From Nakamurella antarctica (GTDB taxonomy: Bacteria; Actinomycetota; Actinomycetes; Mycobacteriales; Nakamurellaceae), in assembly GCF_003860405.1 (NCBI RefSeq), contig NZ_CP034170.1, positions 310,001-374,000 of the forward strand: a stretch of DNA of 64,000 nucleotides. Reading direction: 5' to 3'. The position numbers were made by a program, and so were the translations under genes. Positions 27,413-36,728 of the stretch are shown one piece after another; positions within the stretch are counted from its first letter, which is position 1; the number at the start of each line of letters is the position of its first letter. The notes under the pieces were generated by a model. That model did not search any database and had not been told where the DNA came from. It was given only the letters and a program-made list of their open reading frames with translations.

Positions 27413-27441
27413 GCCGCGCTAACCTACCCGCGCCCGGCACC

Positions 27442-28005
27442 CTAGGCAGGCTCTGCTTCGCTGCCACGCCGGTGTAGGTAATCGCCACGGAAGTACAGCA
27501 ACGGGTTCGTTGCGTCCTCGTCCGGGAAATCGGTGTCGAGATCGAGGACATCGGCGACCACGATGGTGTGGTCGCCGCCGTCGTATTCCGCACGCAGGGA
27601 GCAGTCGACCCACGCCAGAACTCCCGGCAGAATCGGGGAACCGGCTGGCCCGCTGATGTACTCAAGCCCGGCGAATTTGTTGCGTCCGTCACTGGAGCTG
27701 ATCGCGAAGTTGTCGGAGAGTGCGTCATGGTCGGCGGTCAAAATATTGATGCAGAACCTGCCGATATCCCGGATCTGCGCCCACGTCCCCGAGGTGCGTG
27801 CGGGACAAATCGAGACCAGCGGCGGCGTGAGCGACACCGAAGCGAAGGTTTGACAGGTAAAGCCGATCGGTCCGTGGGGGCCCAGCGCCGTCACCACGGT
27901 GACGCCCGTACCGAAGTTGCCGAGCACGTCCTTCATCATCCGCGGGGTGACTCCGGAGTCCGTGGCGCGGCCCGTGGCGCGTGCGGCTTCTCTCATGATG
28001 GCCAT
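27442..28005 (-). CDS. Flavin reductase domain protein
   Basis: This about 187-residue FMN-binding split-barrel protein contains FGTGVTVVTALGPHGPIGFTCQTFASVSLTPPLVSICPA, the typical flavin reductase signature, and a DHTIVVADVLDLD segment with the conserved His. Such proteins supply reduced FMN/FAD to a partner monooxygenase or act as stand-alone oxidoreductases. The start is uncertain: ATG 28005 or ATG 27996, neither with a strong ribosome site. No monooxygenase gene lies alongside. Confidence 0.88.
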   Translation of the reverse strand: MAIMREAARATGRATDSGVTPRMMKDVLGNFGTGVTVVTALGPHGPIGFTCQTFASVSLTPPLVSICPARTSGTWAQIRDIGRFCINILTADHDALSDNFAISSSDGRNKFAGLEYISGPAGSPILPGVLAWVDCSLRAEYDGGDHTIVVADVLDLDTDFPDEDATNPLLYFRGDYLHRRGSEAEPA

Positions 28006-28110
28006 TCTATGGACGGTGCGCACGGCACGCCGCCTTCTGTGACGCGTCTGTAAGGCTCGGGAACGCGGGCGCTGTTCCCGAGCCGGCGAAAACACCAGGA
28101 TAATGAGGGG

Positions 28111-28920
28111 GTGAACGCTCAGCAGATGGTTGCCGCCCCCCGGATGGTTGTTTCAGACATGGATGGAACCCTTCTCGATGGCGCAGGCCTGGTATCGCCG
28201 CGCAACGCAGCCGCTTTGCGCAGGGCCGCCGACAGCGGCGCCCACGTCGTCATCGCCACCGGACGCCCCATCTGGTGGCTCAGCCCGGTCATCGACGCAG
28301 GGTTCACGGGAACCGCCGTGTGCATGAACGGCGCAGTGACGTACGACATCGCCGCGGGCGAGATCACCTCGTGTTCTCCGTTAGAAGTTGCCCCGATGCA
28401 GGATTTCGTTGCCAACCTGCATGCGCGTGAGGAGAAATTTGCGCTGGCCGTAGAGCGGATCGGCGTCGACCTGGATGCGTGCTGGGCGGAGCATCACTAT
28501 GAGCACCCCTGGGAGGATGGTTTCTTTCAGCGCGGCCCCCGGGAGCACCTGTTGTCGCTGCCGGTGGCGAAGCTGTTGGTGCGTAGCGGAAATGACTCGG
28601 GTGGGTTGGCACATCACGCACGAGAGGCGGCGGGCGCCCAGGTGAGTGTCACGTTCTCCACTGATGACGGCTTGATCGAAGTAGCGGGACCCGGCGTCAA
28701 TAAGGGAACCGCGCTGGACCGGCTGGCCAAGCAGTGGGGGATTGCTGCAGCCGACGTGGTGGCCTTCGGCGATATGCCCAACGATTTGGAAATGCTGAGC
28801 TGGGCCGGCCACGGCGTGGCGATGGCGAATGCACATGCAGACGTCGCCGCGATCGCCAACGAAATTACCGGTTTCCACCACGAGGATGGCGTCGCACTGG
28901 TGTTGGAGCGCTGGTTCTAG
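28111..28920 (+). CDS. HAD superfamily hydrolase, Cof type
   Basis: This 269-residue protein has motif I VVSDMDGTLLDG, a large C2B cap, a Lys before GTALDRLAKQWGI and motif IV VAFGDMPNDLEML. It is a sugar- or cofactor-phosphate phosphatase of the Cof/YbiV kind; the substrate is unknown. The start is GTG 28111, with an open interval of about 100 bases to the divergent flavin reductase. Confidence 0.92.
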   Translation: MNAQQMVAAPRMVVSDMDGTLLDGAGLVSPRNAAALRRAADSGAHVVIATGRPIWWLSPVIDAGFTGTAVCMNGAVTYDIAAGEITSCSPLEVAPMQDFVANLHAREEKFALAVERIGVDLDACWAEHHYEHPWEDGFFQRGPREHLLSLPVAKLLVRSGNDSGGLAHHAREAAGAQVSVTFSTDDGLIEVAGPGVNKGTALDRLAKQWGIAAADVVAFGDMPNDLEMLSWAGHGVAMANAHADVAAIANEITGFHHEDGVALVLERWF

Positions 28921-28959
28921 GCGTTCTGGAGCCTCCTCGTCGCGCTCGAATAGCAGGTT

Positions 28960-30326
28960 TCAGTGCCCGAGAAAGCGCCCAAAAAGCTTGGCAGCGCGCG
29001 ACTCCCGGCCGCTTCTGGTCTCGCTCGCATCGGCGAATCGCATTACCTGCAGCCCCGCGTTGACGCCGATCCAGCGCAGCGGCTCTACTTCCCAGCGGGG
29101 GGACCGGTGCCCCACCCACGGCAGGGCAACGATCTCAGACTCGGCGCCGGTGATGAGATCCGCCAGGGTGCGCCCCGCGAGGTTGGTAGTCGACACCCCG
29201 TCGCCAACGTAGCCGCCAGCCCAACCGAGTCCGGTTTCGCGGTGCAAGCCGACGCTGGCGTTCCAATCGCGCGCTACTCCGAGTGCGCCACCCCAGGCGT
29301 GGCTGAAGCGCACGCCCTGCAGTACGGGGAAAAGGTCAATCAGGTTGCGCTGCAACAGGTTGAATACGCGGGGGTCCGTGTCGAACGATGACTTGGTACG
29401 GGAGTCGAAGTGGTATGGCGCGCCGCGGCCACCGAAGACCAACCGCCCGTCGCCGCTGCGCTGTCCGTAGGAAATGAGGTGTTGGTAATCGGTGAAGGTC
29501 GCCCGATCATGCAAACGGATGGATTCCCATTGCTGATCCGAGAGTGGTTCTGTTGCCACCACCAGGGAATAGATCGGCGCCACATCGCGTCGAGAACTTG
29601 GCAGCGAAGGCGTGTAGCCCTCGGTTGCCCGAATCACCACATCCGCACGTACCGTGCCCGCGTCGCAGACGGCAGCGTGGGGCGGGTGGAGCGAACACGG
29701 CTGCGTTCGTAGAGGGTGACGCCCAGTCTTTCTACGAGCTCGGCGAGCCCGCGGACCAACCGTGCTGGATCTAAGGCCGCGCAATGCGGCGTAAAGGCGC
29801 CGCCGAGAAGGTTAGTGGCGCCAATGATGTCGCTGGTTTCTCTGGAGCCCAGCAGCACCGTGTCCGTATCTCCCCACGAAGCGGCCTCGGCGACATCGGC
29901 CTGCGCCCGCGCCCACTGCGTACGCGAACGCGCCATGGACACGGTGCCGCCATAGGCGAATCCGCACTCCAAGCCTTCAGCTTCGATGACGCGGGCGATC
30001 TCGGCCACCGTTTCCCGCATGGCAGCGCGCATCTGCAGGGCGGCTGGGCGGCCATGGCTGCGCGCAATCTTGGCCGATGATGCGGGAAAGAGCTCCGAAC
30101 ACCAGCCGCCGTTGCGTCCGGACGCACCAAAGCCTGCGATCTCGGCTTCGAGGATCACAATCCGCAGGGCCGGATCGGCTTTGGCCAGGTAATAGGCCGT
30201 CCAGAGACCGGTGAACCCGGCTCCGATGATCACGACATCGGCGTCCCGGTCGCCGGGCAGGGCGGGTCGGGGATCCAGAGAATCCCCGACACCGTCGAGC
30301 CAGAGTGAGAGTTGTTGGTAACTCAT
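28960..30326 (-). pseudogene. FAD-dependent oxidoreductase (gamma-glutamylputrescine oxidase-like) with a single-base frame disruption
   Basis: From ATG 30326 the frame encodes the DAO-type FAD site (ADVVIIGAGFTGLWTAYYLAKADP, then GFGASGRNGGWCSE) and continues to a Arg/Thr-rich junk tail ending at 29634. The next frame picks up at AAVCDAGTVRADVVIRATEGYTPSL and ends at 28960 with TGLGWAGGYVGDGVSTTNLAGRTLADLI. The join lies at CCCC (plus-strand GGGG 29679-29682); one added base gives a normal protein of about 455 residues. Relatives act on putrescine derivatives or other amines. The aminotransferase gene is 3 bases upstream, so it belongs to the polyamine locus. A paralog lies at 38407-39840. 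Confidence 0.87.
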
Positions 30327-30329
30327 GGC

Positions 30330-31679
30330 TTACAGCAGGGTCCACGCTTCGGTGAGAACGCTGCGCAGGATCTGCTCGATCTCGTCGAACTGTGTCTGGT
30401 CGCAGATCAGCGGCGGCGCAACCTGAATCACGGGGTCTCCCCGGTCGTCAGCGCGGCAGTAGAGACCGTTCTCGAAAAGGGCTTTGGACAGGAAACCGCG
30501 TAGCACCCGCTCGCTTTCGGCGTCGGTGAAGCTCTCCTTGGTTGCAGCGTCCTTGACCATTTCGATGCCGTAGAAGTAGCCGTCACCGCGGACGTTACCC
30601 ACGATCGGCAGGTCCATCAGCTTCTCCAGCGTCATGCGGAACGGGTTCTCATTGCGCATGACGTTGCCCAACAGGTCTTCCCGGTCGAAGATGTCAAGGT
30701 TCGCCAGCGCCACGGCGCACGACACCGGGTGGCCACCGAAGGTGTATCCGTGACCGAACATCGCATCGCCCTTGCTGAAGGGCTCGAAGATTCGGTCGGA
30801 GATAATAGCGGCGCCCAGCGGCGAATAGCCCGAGGTCAAACCCTTGGCGCAGGTGATGATGTCAGGCTGGAAGTCGAACTTCTGGGCACCGAACATCGTG
30901 CCCAACCGACCAAAGGCACAGATGGTTTCGTCCGAGATGAGCAGCACGTCGTACTCGTCGCAGATTTCGCGCACCCGCTGGAAATAACCGGGGGGAGGCG
31001 GGAAGCACCCCCCCGCATTCTGTACCGGTTCGAGAAATACGCAGGCAACGGTGGACGGACCCTCAGCGAGGATGGCTTCTTCAATCCGGTTGGCTGCCCA
31101 CTGGCCGAAGGCTTTTTCGTCATCGGCGAGGTGCTCGGGTGCCCGGTAGAAGTTGGTGTTGGGCACGCGGAAGGTTCCGGGAACGAGGGGCTCGAACGCC
31201 TCCTTGAAAGGCGGGATTCCGGTGATGGACAACGCGCCCTGGGTGGTGCCGTGGTAGGCGATAGCGCGCGAGATGACCTTGTGCTTATTGGGTTTGCCGG
31301 TCAGTTTGAAGAACTGCTTTGCCACCTTCCACGCCGTTTCCACTGATTCGGCGCCGCCGGTGGAGTAGAAGACCTTGTTCAAGTCGCCCGGGGCGAGGTC
31401 TGCAAGGCGGTCGGCCAATTCGATGGCGGCGGGGTGCGCGTACGACCAGATCGGGAAGAACGCCAACTTCTCCGCCTGCGCTGCCGCTGCCGCTGCGAGT
31501 TCCTTACGGCCGTGGCCTACCTGAACGGTGAAAAGGCCGGAAAGTGCGTCGAGGTACCGCTTTCCGTTGGTATCGAAGATGTAGGCACCTTCGCCGCGCT
31601 CGATAACGGGCACCGGTGCGTGGTCGTACGACGACATTCTGGTGAAGTGCATCCAGAGGTGGTCAGTTGCGTTACTCAT
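30330..31679 (-). CDS. Class III pyridoxal-phosphate aminotransferase (putrescine/diamine type)
   Basis: This 449-residue class III aminotransferase has the PLP Lys in ITCAKGLTSGYSPLGAA, the Asp in LLISDETICAFGRLG and GYTFGGHPVSCAVALANL at the C-terminal side. This subgroup transaminates putrescine, GABA or beta-alanine, usually with pyruvate as acceptor. The context (Lrp regulator, polyamine transporter, FAD amine oxidases) favours putrescine or a diamine. ATG 31679 overlaps the Lrp stop (ATGA) and is chosen over ATG 31691. Confidence 0.92.
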   Translation of the reverse strand: MSNATDHLWMHFTRMSSYDHAPVPVIERGEGAYIFDTNGKRYLDALSGLFTVQVGHGRKELAAAAAAQAEKLAFFPIWSYAHPAAIELADRLADLAPGDLNKVFYSTGGAESVETAWKVAKQFFKLTGKPNKHKVISRAIAYHGTTQGALSITGIPPFKEAFEPLVPGTFRVPNTNFYRAPEHLADDEKAFGQWAANRIEEAILAEGPSTVACVFLEPVQNAGGCFPPPPGYFQRVREICDEYDVLLISDETICAFGRLGTMFGAQKFDFQPDIITCAKGLTSGYSPLGAAIISDRIFEPFSKGDAMFGHGYTFGGHPVSCAVALANLDIFDREDLLGNVMRNENPFRMTLEKLMDLPIVGNVRGDGYFYGIEMVKDAATKESFTDAESERVLRGFLSKALFENGLYCRADDRGDPVIQVAPPLICDQTQFDEIEQILRSVLTEAWTLL

Positions 31680-32185
31680 CGTGTTCCCCATGTGTAGGTT
31701 TGCTTGGAAAGTTTCAGGTACACAAAGCTTTCGGTGCTTCGGATACCCGGAATGACGCGGATTCGTTCGTTCAGGAGGGCGAGCAGCTGATCGTCGTCTT
31801 CGCAGACAACCTCGGCGAGGATGTCGAACGAGCCGGCGGTCACCACCACGTAGTCGACCTCGTCCATGGCGCAGAGCATGTCCACGATCGGATTCAGGTT
31901 GCCCTCGGCTTTGATGCCGATCATCGCTTGGCGACTAAAGCCCACTTGCAATGGGTCGGTGACTGCGACAATCTGCACCATCCCTGAACCGATGAGCCGC
32001 TGGACCCGTTGCCGGACAGCAGCTTCGGACAATCCCACGGCCGCGCCAATGCTGGCGTAGGGACGCCGGCCATCTTCTTGGAGTTGCTCGATGATGGCCT
32101 TGGAAATGTCGTCGATTCCGGCGGTCGCCAACCGGGAGCGATCGACGATCGCCTTCGTGTCGGGGCCGCTATGTCTGGTGGACAT
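31676..32185 (-). CDS. Lrp/AsnC family transcriptional regulator
   Basis: This 169-residue protein has an N-terminal winged helix-turn-helix (DDISKAIIEQLQEDGRRPYASIGAAVGLSEAAVRQRVQRLIGSG) and a C-terminal RAM/ACT-like ligand-binding domain ending ESFVYLKLSKQTYTWGTR. It should sense an amino acid or amine and control the divergent operons. It overlaps the aminotransferase start, so it is the first gene of the leftward operon. Inverted repeats in 32186-32519 are candidate binding sites. ATG 32185 is the natural start; an open frame goes back to 32422. Confidence 0.92.
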   Translation of the reverse strand: MSTRHSGPDTKAIVDRSRLATAGIDDISKAIIEQLQEDGRRPYASIGAAVGLSEAAVRQRVQRLIGSGMVQIVAVTDPLQVGFSRQAMIGIKAEGNLNPIVDMLCAMDEVDYVVVTAGSFDILAEVVCEDDDQLLALLNERIRVIPGIRSTESFVYLKLSKQTYTWGTR

Positions 32186-32519
32186 CAATCGATCATGACA
32201 AGAGAATCGACAGATGGCAAGTGAATCAGTTGCGTTGTGGCTGATTTTCCACGAAAAACACCGCTGAATGGGATGCATACTGCCGCATGCCTTGCAGAAT
32301 GCTTCAGGGCGAGCGGCCAGGGGTGTGGAAGCGTATTTCTCCCGGTAGGCCGGTGCGCTTGTGTAAACAACTGATGTTTTTCGTTGCCGTCGCGTGACAA
32401 TCCGACGGAAACCCTTGCCCAAACCGGTAAAACAGTGCCACTATCACCATCAATCTAAACCTGTCCCGGGCCGCTTGGCGCCCGTCCGACAGCCGCAAGC
32501 GAACTTTGGGAGGCAACTC
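32186..32519. promoter_or_regulatory. Divergent control region of the polyamine locus
   Basis: This 334-base gap separates the Lrp gene from potD. Two A/T-rich inverted repeats stand out: TTTTC-CAC-GAAAA (32245-32257) and AAACA-ACTGA-TGTTT (32365-32379), plausible Lrp-type sites. A possible rightward promoter has TTGCCC (32415-32420) and CACTAT (32439-32444) with an 18-base gap. All are by eye. Confidence 0.4.
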
Positions 32520-32549
32520 GTGACCCGACTTTTAGGCCGGGCGACATGA
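32520..32549 (+). CDS. Nine-codon leader ORF before potD, or displaced potD start
   Basis: The best ribosome site of the operon (GGGAGG) sits 6 bases before GTG 32520, which reads MTRLLGRAT and stops at TGA 32547-32549, overlapping the potD ATG (32546) as ATGA. It could be a leader peptide coupling translation to potD. Alternatively, one extra T in the TTTT at 32530-32533 would make GTG 32520 the true potD start (MTRLFRPGDMTG...). Confidence 0.4.
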   Translation: MTRLLGRAT

Positions 32550-33769
32550 CTGGCCCAGCCGGACTCACGCCCGCGTCCTCTCCCGGCGCTCGAATGATGT
32601 TCCGCCCGGGGCCACGACTGTCGCGCCGCCGATTTATGCAAACCTCGGCTCTGGGCGCCAGCGCCGCCTTCCTCGCCGCCTGTGGCATCAACCCGGCACG
32701 CCCTGGGCGGCTGACGGTGCCCGATCGGTCCGATATGGACAAGTTTGTGAACTGGTCCAATTGGCAGGGATACATGGACGTCGACGCCAATGATTCGTCG
32801 ATCTTCCCGACGCTTGTGGGATTCCAAGACGAATACGGGATTACGGTCAACTACACCGAAGATGTCAACGACAACACCGAGTATTTTTCAAAGATCCACC
32901 CCCAGATCGCTGCCGGCCAGACCATTACCGCCGATTTGTTCGTCGTCACCGACTGGATGGCAGCCAAGCTCATTCAGCTGGAGTACGTGCAGGAGCTGGA
33001 CCATGCCAACATCCCCAACTTGGCCAACCTCAACCCCGCCTTGCAAAAAGTGACCTTTGACCCGGGCCGCAAATACTCCGCGACGTGGCAGTCCGGGTTG
33101 GCCGGAATTGCCGTCAACCACGCGGTTGTCGGCAAGGACAAGACGGTTGAGTCCATGAACCAGCTGCTCACCGATCCATCCCTGGCTGGACGCATCACGC
33201 TGCTCAAGGAAATGCGGGACACCGTCGCATTGTGCCTGCAGGACTTGGGGTACGACGCCAGCGATTTCACCGACAGCCAATTCATGGAAGCGATCAACAT
33301 GATCGGCGAGGCGGTAAACAGCGGCCAGGTTCGACAGTTCACGGGTAACGACTATGTCCCCAGCTTGGTGTCCGGTGACTTGGCCGCATGTGCCGCTTGG
33401 ACGGGCGATGTTGTTGCGCTGCAGAACGACTCGGACGATTTCGAAATGGTGCTGCCCAAGGCGGGCTACCCGCTGTGGAGCGACAACTGCGTGATTCCTG
33501 CCGCTGCGGCGCATAAGAAGAACGCCGAGATGATCATCAATTACTACTACGAGCCCAGGGTCGCGGCGACCCTCTCGGAATACGTCAACTACATCACCCC
33601 GATTCCCACGGCAAAAGCATTTGCCGCTGAGGACGACCCAGCAATCGCAAACAATCAACTGATTTTCCCGGGCGATGAGATCCTCTCCAACGCGCACGTT
33701 TTCATGGCGCTGGACGGCGAAACCGACGCGCGGTATTCCAAGATCTTCGACAAACTTTCTGGGGCGTGA
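32546..33769 (+). CDS. potD: Polyamine ABC transporter substrate-binding lipoprotein (PotD-like)
   Basis: This 407-residue protein has a twin-arginine signal with lipobox: SRRRFM at residues 26-31, then a hydrophobic stretch ending AFLAAC with Cys46. It is therefore probably exported folded and lipidated. The mature domain is a type 2 spermidine/putrescine-binding fold; acidic and aromatic segments such as NWSNWQGYMDVDAN and SGDLAACAAWTGDV are typical. It binds polyamine outside the membrane. Its stop overlaps the potA start (GTGA). ATG 32546 lacks its own ribosome site (see the leader at 32520). Confidence 0.92.
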   Translation: MTGPAGLTPASSPGARMMFRPGPRLSRRRFMQTSALGASAAFLAACGINPARPGRLTVPDRSDMDKFVNWSNWQGYMDVDANDSSIFPTLVGFQDEYGITVNYTEDVNDNTEYFSKIHPQIAAGQTITADLFVVTDWMAAKLIQLEYVQELDHANIPNLANLNPALQKVTFDPGRKYSATWQSGLAGIAVNHAVVGKDKTVESMNQLLTDPSLAGRITLLKEMRDTVALCLQDLGYDASDFTDSQFMEAINMIGEAVNSGQVRQFTGNDYVPSLVSGDLAACAAWTGDVVALQNDSDDFEMVLPKAGYPLWSDNCVIPAAAAHKKNAEMIINYYYEPRVAATLSEYVNYITPIPTAKAFAAEDDPAIANNQLIFPGDEILSNAHVFMALDGETDARYSKIFDKLSGA

Positions 33770-34908
33770 TGAGAATGGCTGACATGACAAAAGACGATGC
33801 CACGGGTGGACTGTCTATCCGCGGGCTGCGGAAGAACTACGGGAATTTCAGCGCGGTAGACGGGATCGACCTCGAAGTCGAATCCGGTCGCTTCTACGCA
33901 CTGCTCGGTCCATCGGGATGCGGCAAGACCACCACGCTGCGAATGGTTGCCGGGCTCGAGGATCCGGATCAGGGCGAAATTCGCATTGGCGACGTGGATG
34001 TTTCCAAGCTGCGCCCCTACCAGCGCCCAGTCAACACGGTATTCCAGAGTTACGCGCTGTTCCCGCACATGTCGATCTACGAAAACGTGGCCTTCGGTCT
34101 TCGTCGTAAAAAAGAGGACAATATCGACCGCCGGGTGAAAGAAATGCTGGAATTGGTGGATATGGGTCATCTCGCTCAGCGCAAGCCCACCCAGCTCTCC
34201 GGTGGTCAACAACAGCGGGTCGCCGTGGTTCGCGCTTTGGTGAATCGGCCCAAGATCTTGTTGCTGGACGAACCACTCGGGGCGCTTGATCTCAAGCTGC
34301 GCCGGCAGATGCAGCTGGAGCTCAAGCGCATCCAGCTGGAAGTCGGCATTACCTTCATTCACGTCACCCATGATCAGGAAGAGGCCATGACCATGGCCGA
34401 TACGATCGCGGTGCTCAACAAGGGCAAGATCGAACAACTCGGCGCTCCGGTGGATCTTTACGAGAACCCCTCCACCGCTTTCGTAGCTGGCTTCCTCGGC
34501 CAGTCGAACCTGTTGAACGCAGTGGTTACTGAACGGCAGGGGGATGTGATCGTTCTCAATGTCGACGGTGTTCGCGTCTGTATGCCCGCATCCCGTGCAC
34601 ACGCCACCGGCAACGCCATGAGCGTCGGGGTGCGACCAGAAAAGATCCAGTTGGCCGAAATGGGAATGGCTCCGGTAGGCCACAACGTGATCGACGGCGA
34701 GATCGTGGACGCCTCCTTTATCGGTGTGTCGACCCAATACCTGGTGCGCACCGCAACGAACGATGAAATGACGGTCTTCAGCCAGAACACCGCAACGTTC
34801 CCCCGGCAGGTGGGCATGAAGGTCTGTATGCACTGGGATCCGGCGCACACCTTCGGCCTTGCCGCGGGTGCTCATGAAATCGCCGCTGCTGCGGAGATCG
34901 CATCATGA
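33766..34908 (+). CDS. potA: Polyamine ABC transporter ATP-binding protein (PotA-like)
   Basis: This 380-residue protein has Walker A GPSGCGKTT near residue 47, signature LSGGQQQR, Walker B ILLLDEPLGALD and a switch His in THDQEEAM. About 130 C-terminal residues form the TOBE/OB domain typical of PotA and MalK-like ATPases. It powers polyamine uptake. GTG 33766 overlaps the potD stop; ATG 33769 next to it is equally possible. Confidence 0.95.
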   Translation: MMRMADMTKDDATGGLSIRGLRKNYGNFSAVDGIDLEVESGRFYALLGPSGCGKTTTLRMVAGLEDPDQGEIRIGDVDVSKLRPYQRPVNTVFQSYALFPHMSIYENVAFGLRRKKEDNIDRRVKEMLELVDMGHLAQRKPTQLSGGQQQRVAVVRALVNRPKILLLDEPLGALDLKLRRQMQLELKRIQLEVGITFIHVTHDQEEAMTMADTIAVLNKGKIEQLGAPVDLYENPSTAFVAGFLGQSNLLNAVVTERQGDVIVLNVDGVRVCMPASRAHATGNAMSVGVRPEKIQLAEMGMAPVGHNVIDGEIVDASFIGVSTQYLVRTATNDEMTVFSQNTATFPRQVGMKVCMHWDPAHTFGLAAGAHEIAAAAEIAS

Positions 34909-34951
34909 TCAGGGCGGACCTTTCTGCCGCGGACGCCTTGGCGGGCACGCG

Positions 34952-35878
34952 ATGACGGCGGCAGCTGCTGCGGTTGCGGAGACCTCGGGGCTCAGCACCC
35001 CGCCGCCACCGCCGGGCCCCCGCAGTAAAAAGTTGACTCCGCTGTTCCTTCTGCTGCCTGCAGCGCTAGCGATGCTGGTTTTCTTCGTCATCCCGATCAT
35101 GACGCTAGCCTCGACATCGCTGATGCAGGGCAGCCTTTCCACCGGATTCCGGCAGACCTTCCGCTGGTCCAACTACGGCGAAATCCTCAGCGAGTACTAC
35201 CCGCAATTCCTACGCTCTTTGTTGTACGCCAGCCTGGCCACACTGATGACGTTGTTGATCGCCTACCCGCTGGCCTACATGATCGCCTTCAAAGCGGGCC
35301 GCTTGCGAGCGGTGCTGCTCGTGCTGGTCATTGCCCCGTTCTTTACCAGCTTCCTAGTCCGCACCATTGCCTGGAAGCAGATCCTCGCCGACGACGGTGC
35401 CATCGTGCACTTCATGAATAACACCGGCTTGATGTGGCTGTTTGATCACCTCGGCTTGACTGAGGGACGCGTACTATCAACACCTTTCGGTGTGATCCTC
35501 GGCCTCACCTACAACTTCTTGCCGTTTATGGTGCTGCCGCTGTACGCGTCTTTGGAGAAGATCGACCGTTCGCTGCTGATGGCCTCCGGCGACCTATACG
35601 CCAACAGTTGGACCAGTTTCTGGAAGATCACCTGGCCGCTGTCGCTGCCCGGTGTGGTCAGCGGAACGCTGATGACCTTTATCCCCGCGGCCGGTGACTA
35701 CGTGAACGCGGAATTGCTCGGTGGCCCGTCTACCACCATGGCGGGCAACGTGGTCAATAACCAAGTCCGAAACTTCCAATACCCCGCGTCGGCAGCGATG
35801 TCGGTCGTATTGATGTTGGCCATTGTCTTGCTGGTGGCCTTCTACGTGAAACGCTCTGGCACGGAGGAACTGGTCTGA
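34952..35878 (+). CDS. potB: Polyamine ABC transporter permease (PotB-like)
   Basis: This 308-residue protein has a Pro-rich N-terminal tail followed by six membrane helices; the first lies at about residues 32-52. The EAA loop is ASGDLYANSWTSFWKITWPLSLPG, followed by SGTLMTFIPAAGDYVNAELLGGP, characteristic of PotB/PotH. It forms the channel with PotC. It starts 43 bases after potA; the frame extends upstream to 34859 inside potA but ATG 34952 fits the family. Confidence 0.92.
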   Translation: MTAAAAAVAETSGLSTPPPPPGPRSKKLTPLFLLLPAALAMLVFFVIPIMTLASTSLMQGSLSTGFRQTFRWSNYGEILSEYYPQFLRSLLYASLATLMTLLIAYPLAYMIAFKAGRLRAVLLVLVIAPFFTSFLVRTIAWKQILADDGAIVHFMNNTGLMWLFDHLGLTEGRVLSTPFGVILGLTYNFLPFMVLPLYASLEKIDRSLLMASGDLYANSWTSFWKITWPLSLPGVVSGTLMTFIPAAGDYVNAELLGGPSTTMAGNVVNNQVRNFQYPASAAMSVVLMLAIVLLVAFYVKRSGTEELV

Positions 35879-36723
35879 TGGTCCATCAAATGCTCGACAC
35901 CACCCCGCCGGCCGCCCACAAGCCGAACCGCCCCACGGTGGGACGGTGGATCCGAGACCACCTCGTGGTGGTGTTCGGAATCTTGGCGCTGCTGTTCATG
36001 TTCGCGCCGATCGCCAACGTCGTCCGGTTTTCCTTCAACAAGCCCGAAGGAAAGATCAACCTCATTTGGAACCAGTTCTCCCTGGACGCCTGGAAGGACC
36101 CCTGCGGGGCCAGCGGCCTGTGCGATTCGCTCTGGACGTCCATCTGGATAGGCGTCGTCGCCACCGCTATCGCCACCGGCGTTGGCACCTTGGCTGCCTT
36201 CGGTATGTCCCGGCACCGTTTCCGTGGTCGGGGGCTCGCCAATGTTCTGGTGTTCCTACCCATGGCCACCCCTGAAGTTGTGGCGGGATCCTCGCTTCTG
36301 ACTTTGTTCCTCAACTTGGGCGTACCCCTGGGAGCGGTGACCGTCGTCATCGCGCACGTCATGTTCTGTCTGTCGTTCGTCATTGTGACGGTGAAGGCCC
36401 GGCTTGCCGGAATGGACCCCACATTGGAACAGGCCGCGCAAGATTTGTATGCCGACCCCACTCAAACGTTCTGGCGGGTCACGTTTCCGCTGGTATTGCC
36501 CGGAATCGTTTCCGCGGCGATGTTGTCGTTCTCGCTGTCGTTCGACGACTTCATCATCACGAACTTCAACTCCGGCTCAACCGTCACCTTCCCGATGTAC
36601 GTGTGGGGCGCCGCGCAGCGCGGGCTCGCGCCACAGGTCAACGTCGTCGGCACCGGTATGTTGGTCATTGCTCTCACAGTGGTCGTCATCGGCCGATTCG
36701 TATCTTCTAGGCGGGCGCGGTAG
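35878..36723 (+). CDS. potC: Polyamine ABC transporter permease (PotC-like)
   Basis: This 281-residue protein has six membrane helices and an EAA loop AAQDLYADPTQTFWRVTFPLVLPG, followed by LSFSLSFDDFIITNFNSG, a PotC/PotI hallmark. It pairs with PotB. The ATG shares its first base with the potB TGA. The dehydrogenase gene begins 5 bases after its stop, so catabolism and uptake share one transcript. Confidence 0.93.
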   Translation: MVHQMLDTTPPAAHKPNRPTVGRWIRDHLVVVFGILALLFMFAPIANVVRFSFNKPEGKINLIWNQFSLDAWKDPCGASGLCDSLWTSIWIGVVATAIATGVGTLAAFGMSRHRFRGRGLANVLVFLPMATPEVVAGSSLLTLFLNLGVPLGAVTVVIAHVMFCLSFVIVTVKARLAGMDPTLEQAAQDLYADPTQTFWRVTFPLVLPGIVSAAMLSFSLSFDDFIITNFNSGSTVTFPMYVWGAAQRGLAPQVNVVGTGMLVIALTVVVIGRFVSSRRAR

Positions 36724-36728
36724 CGACA

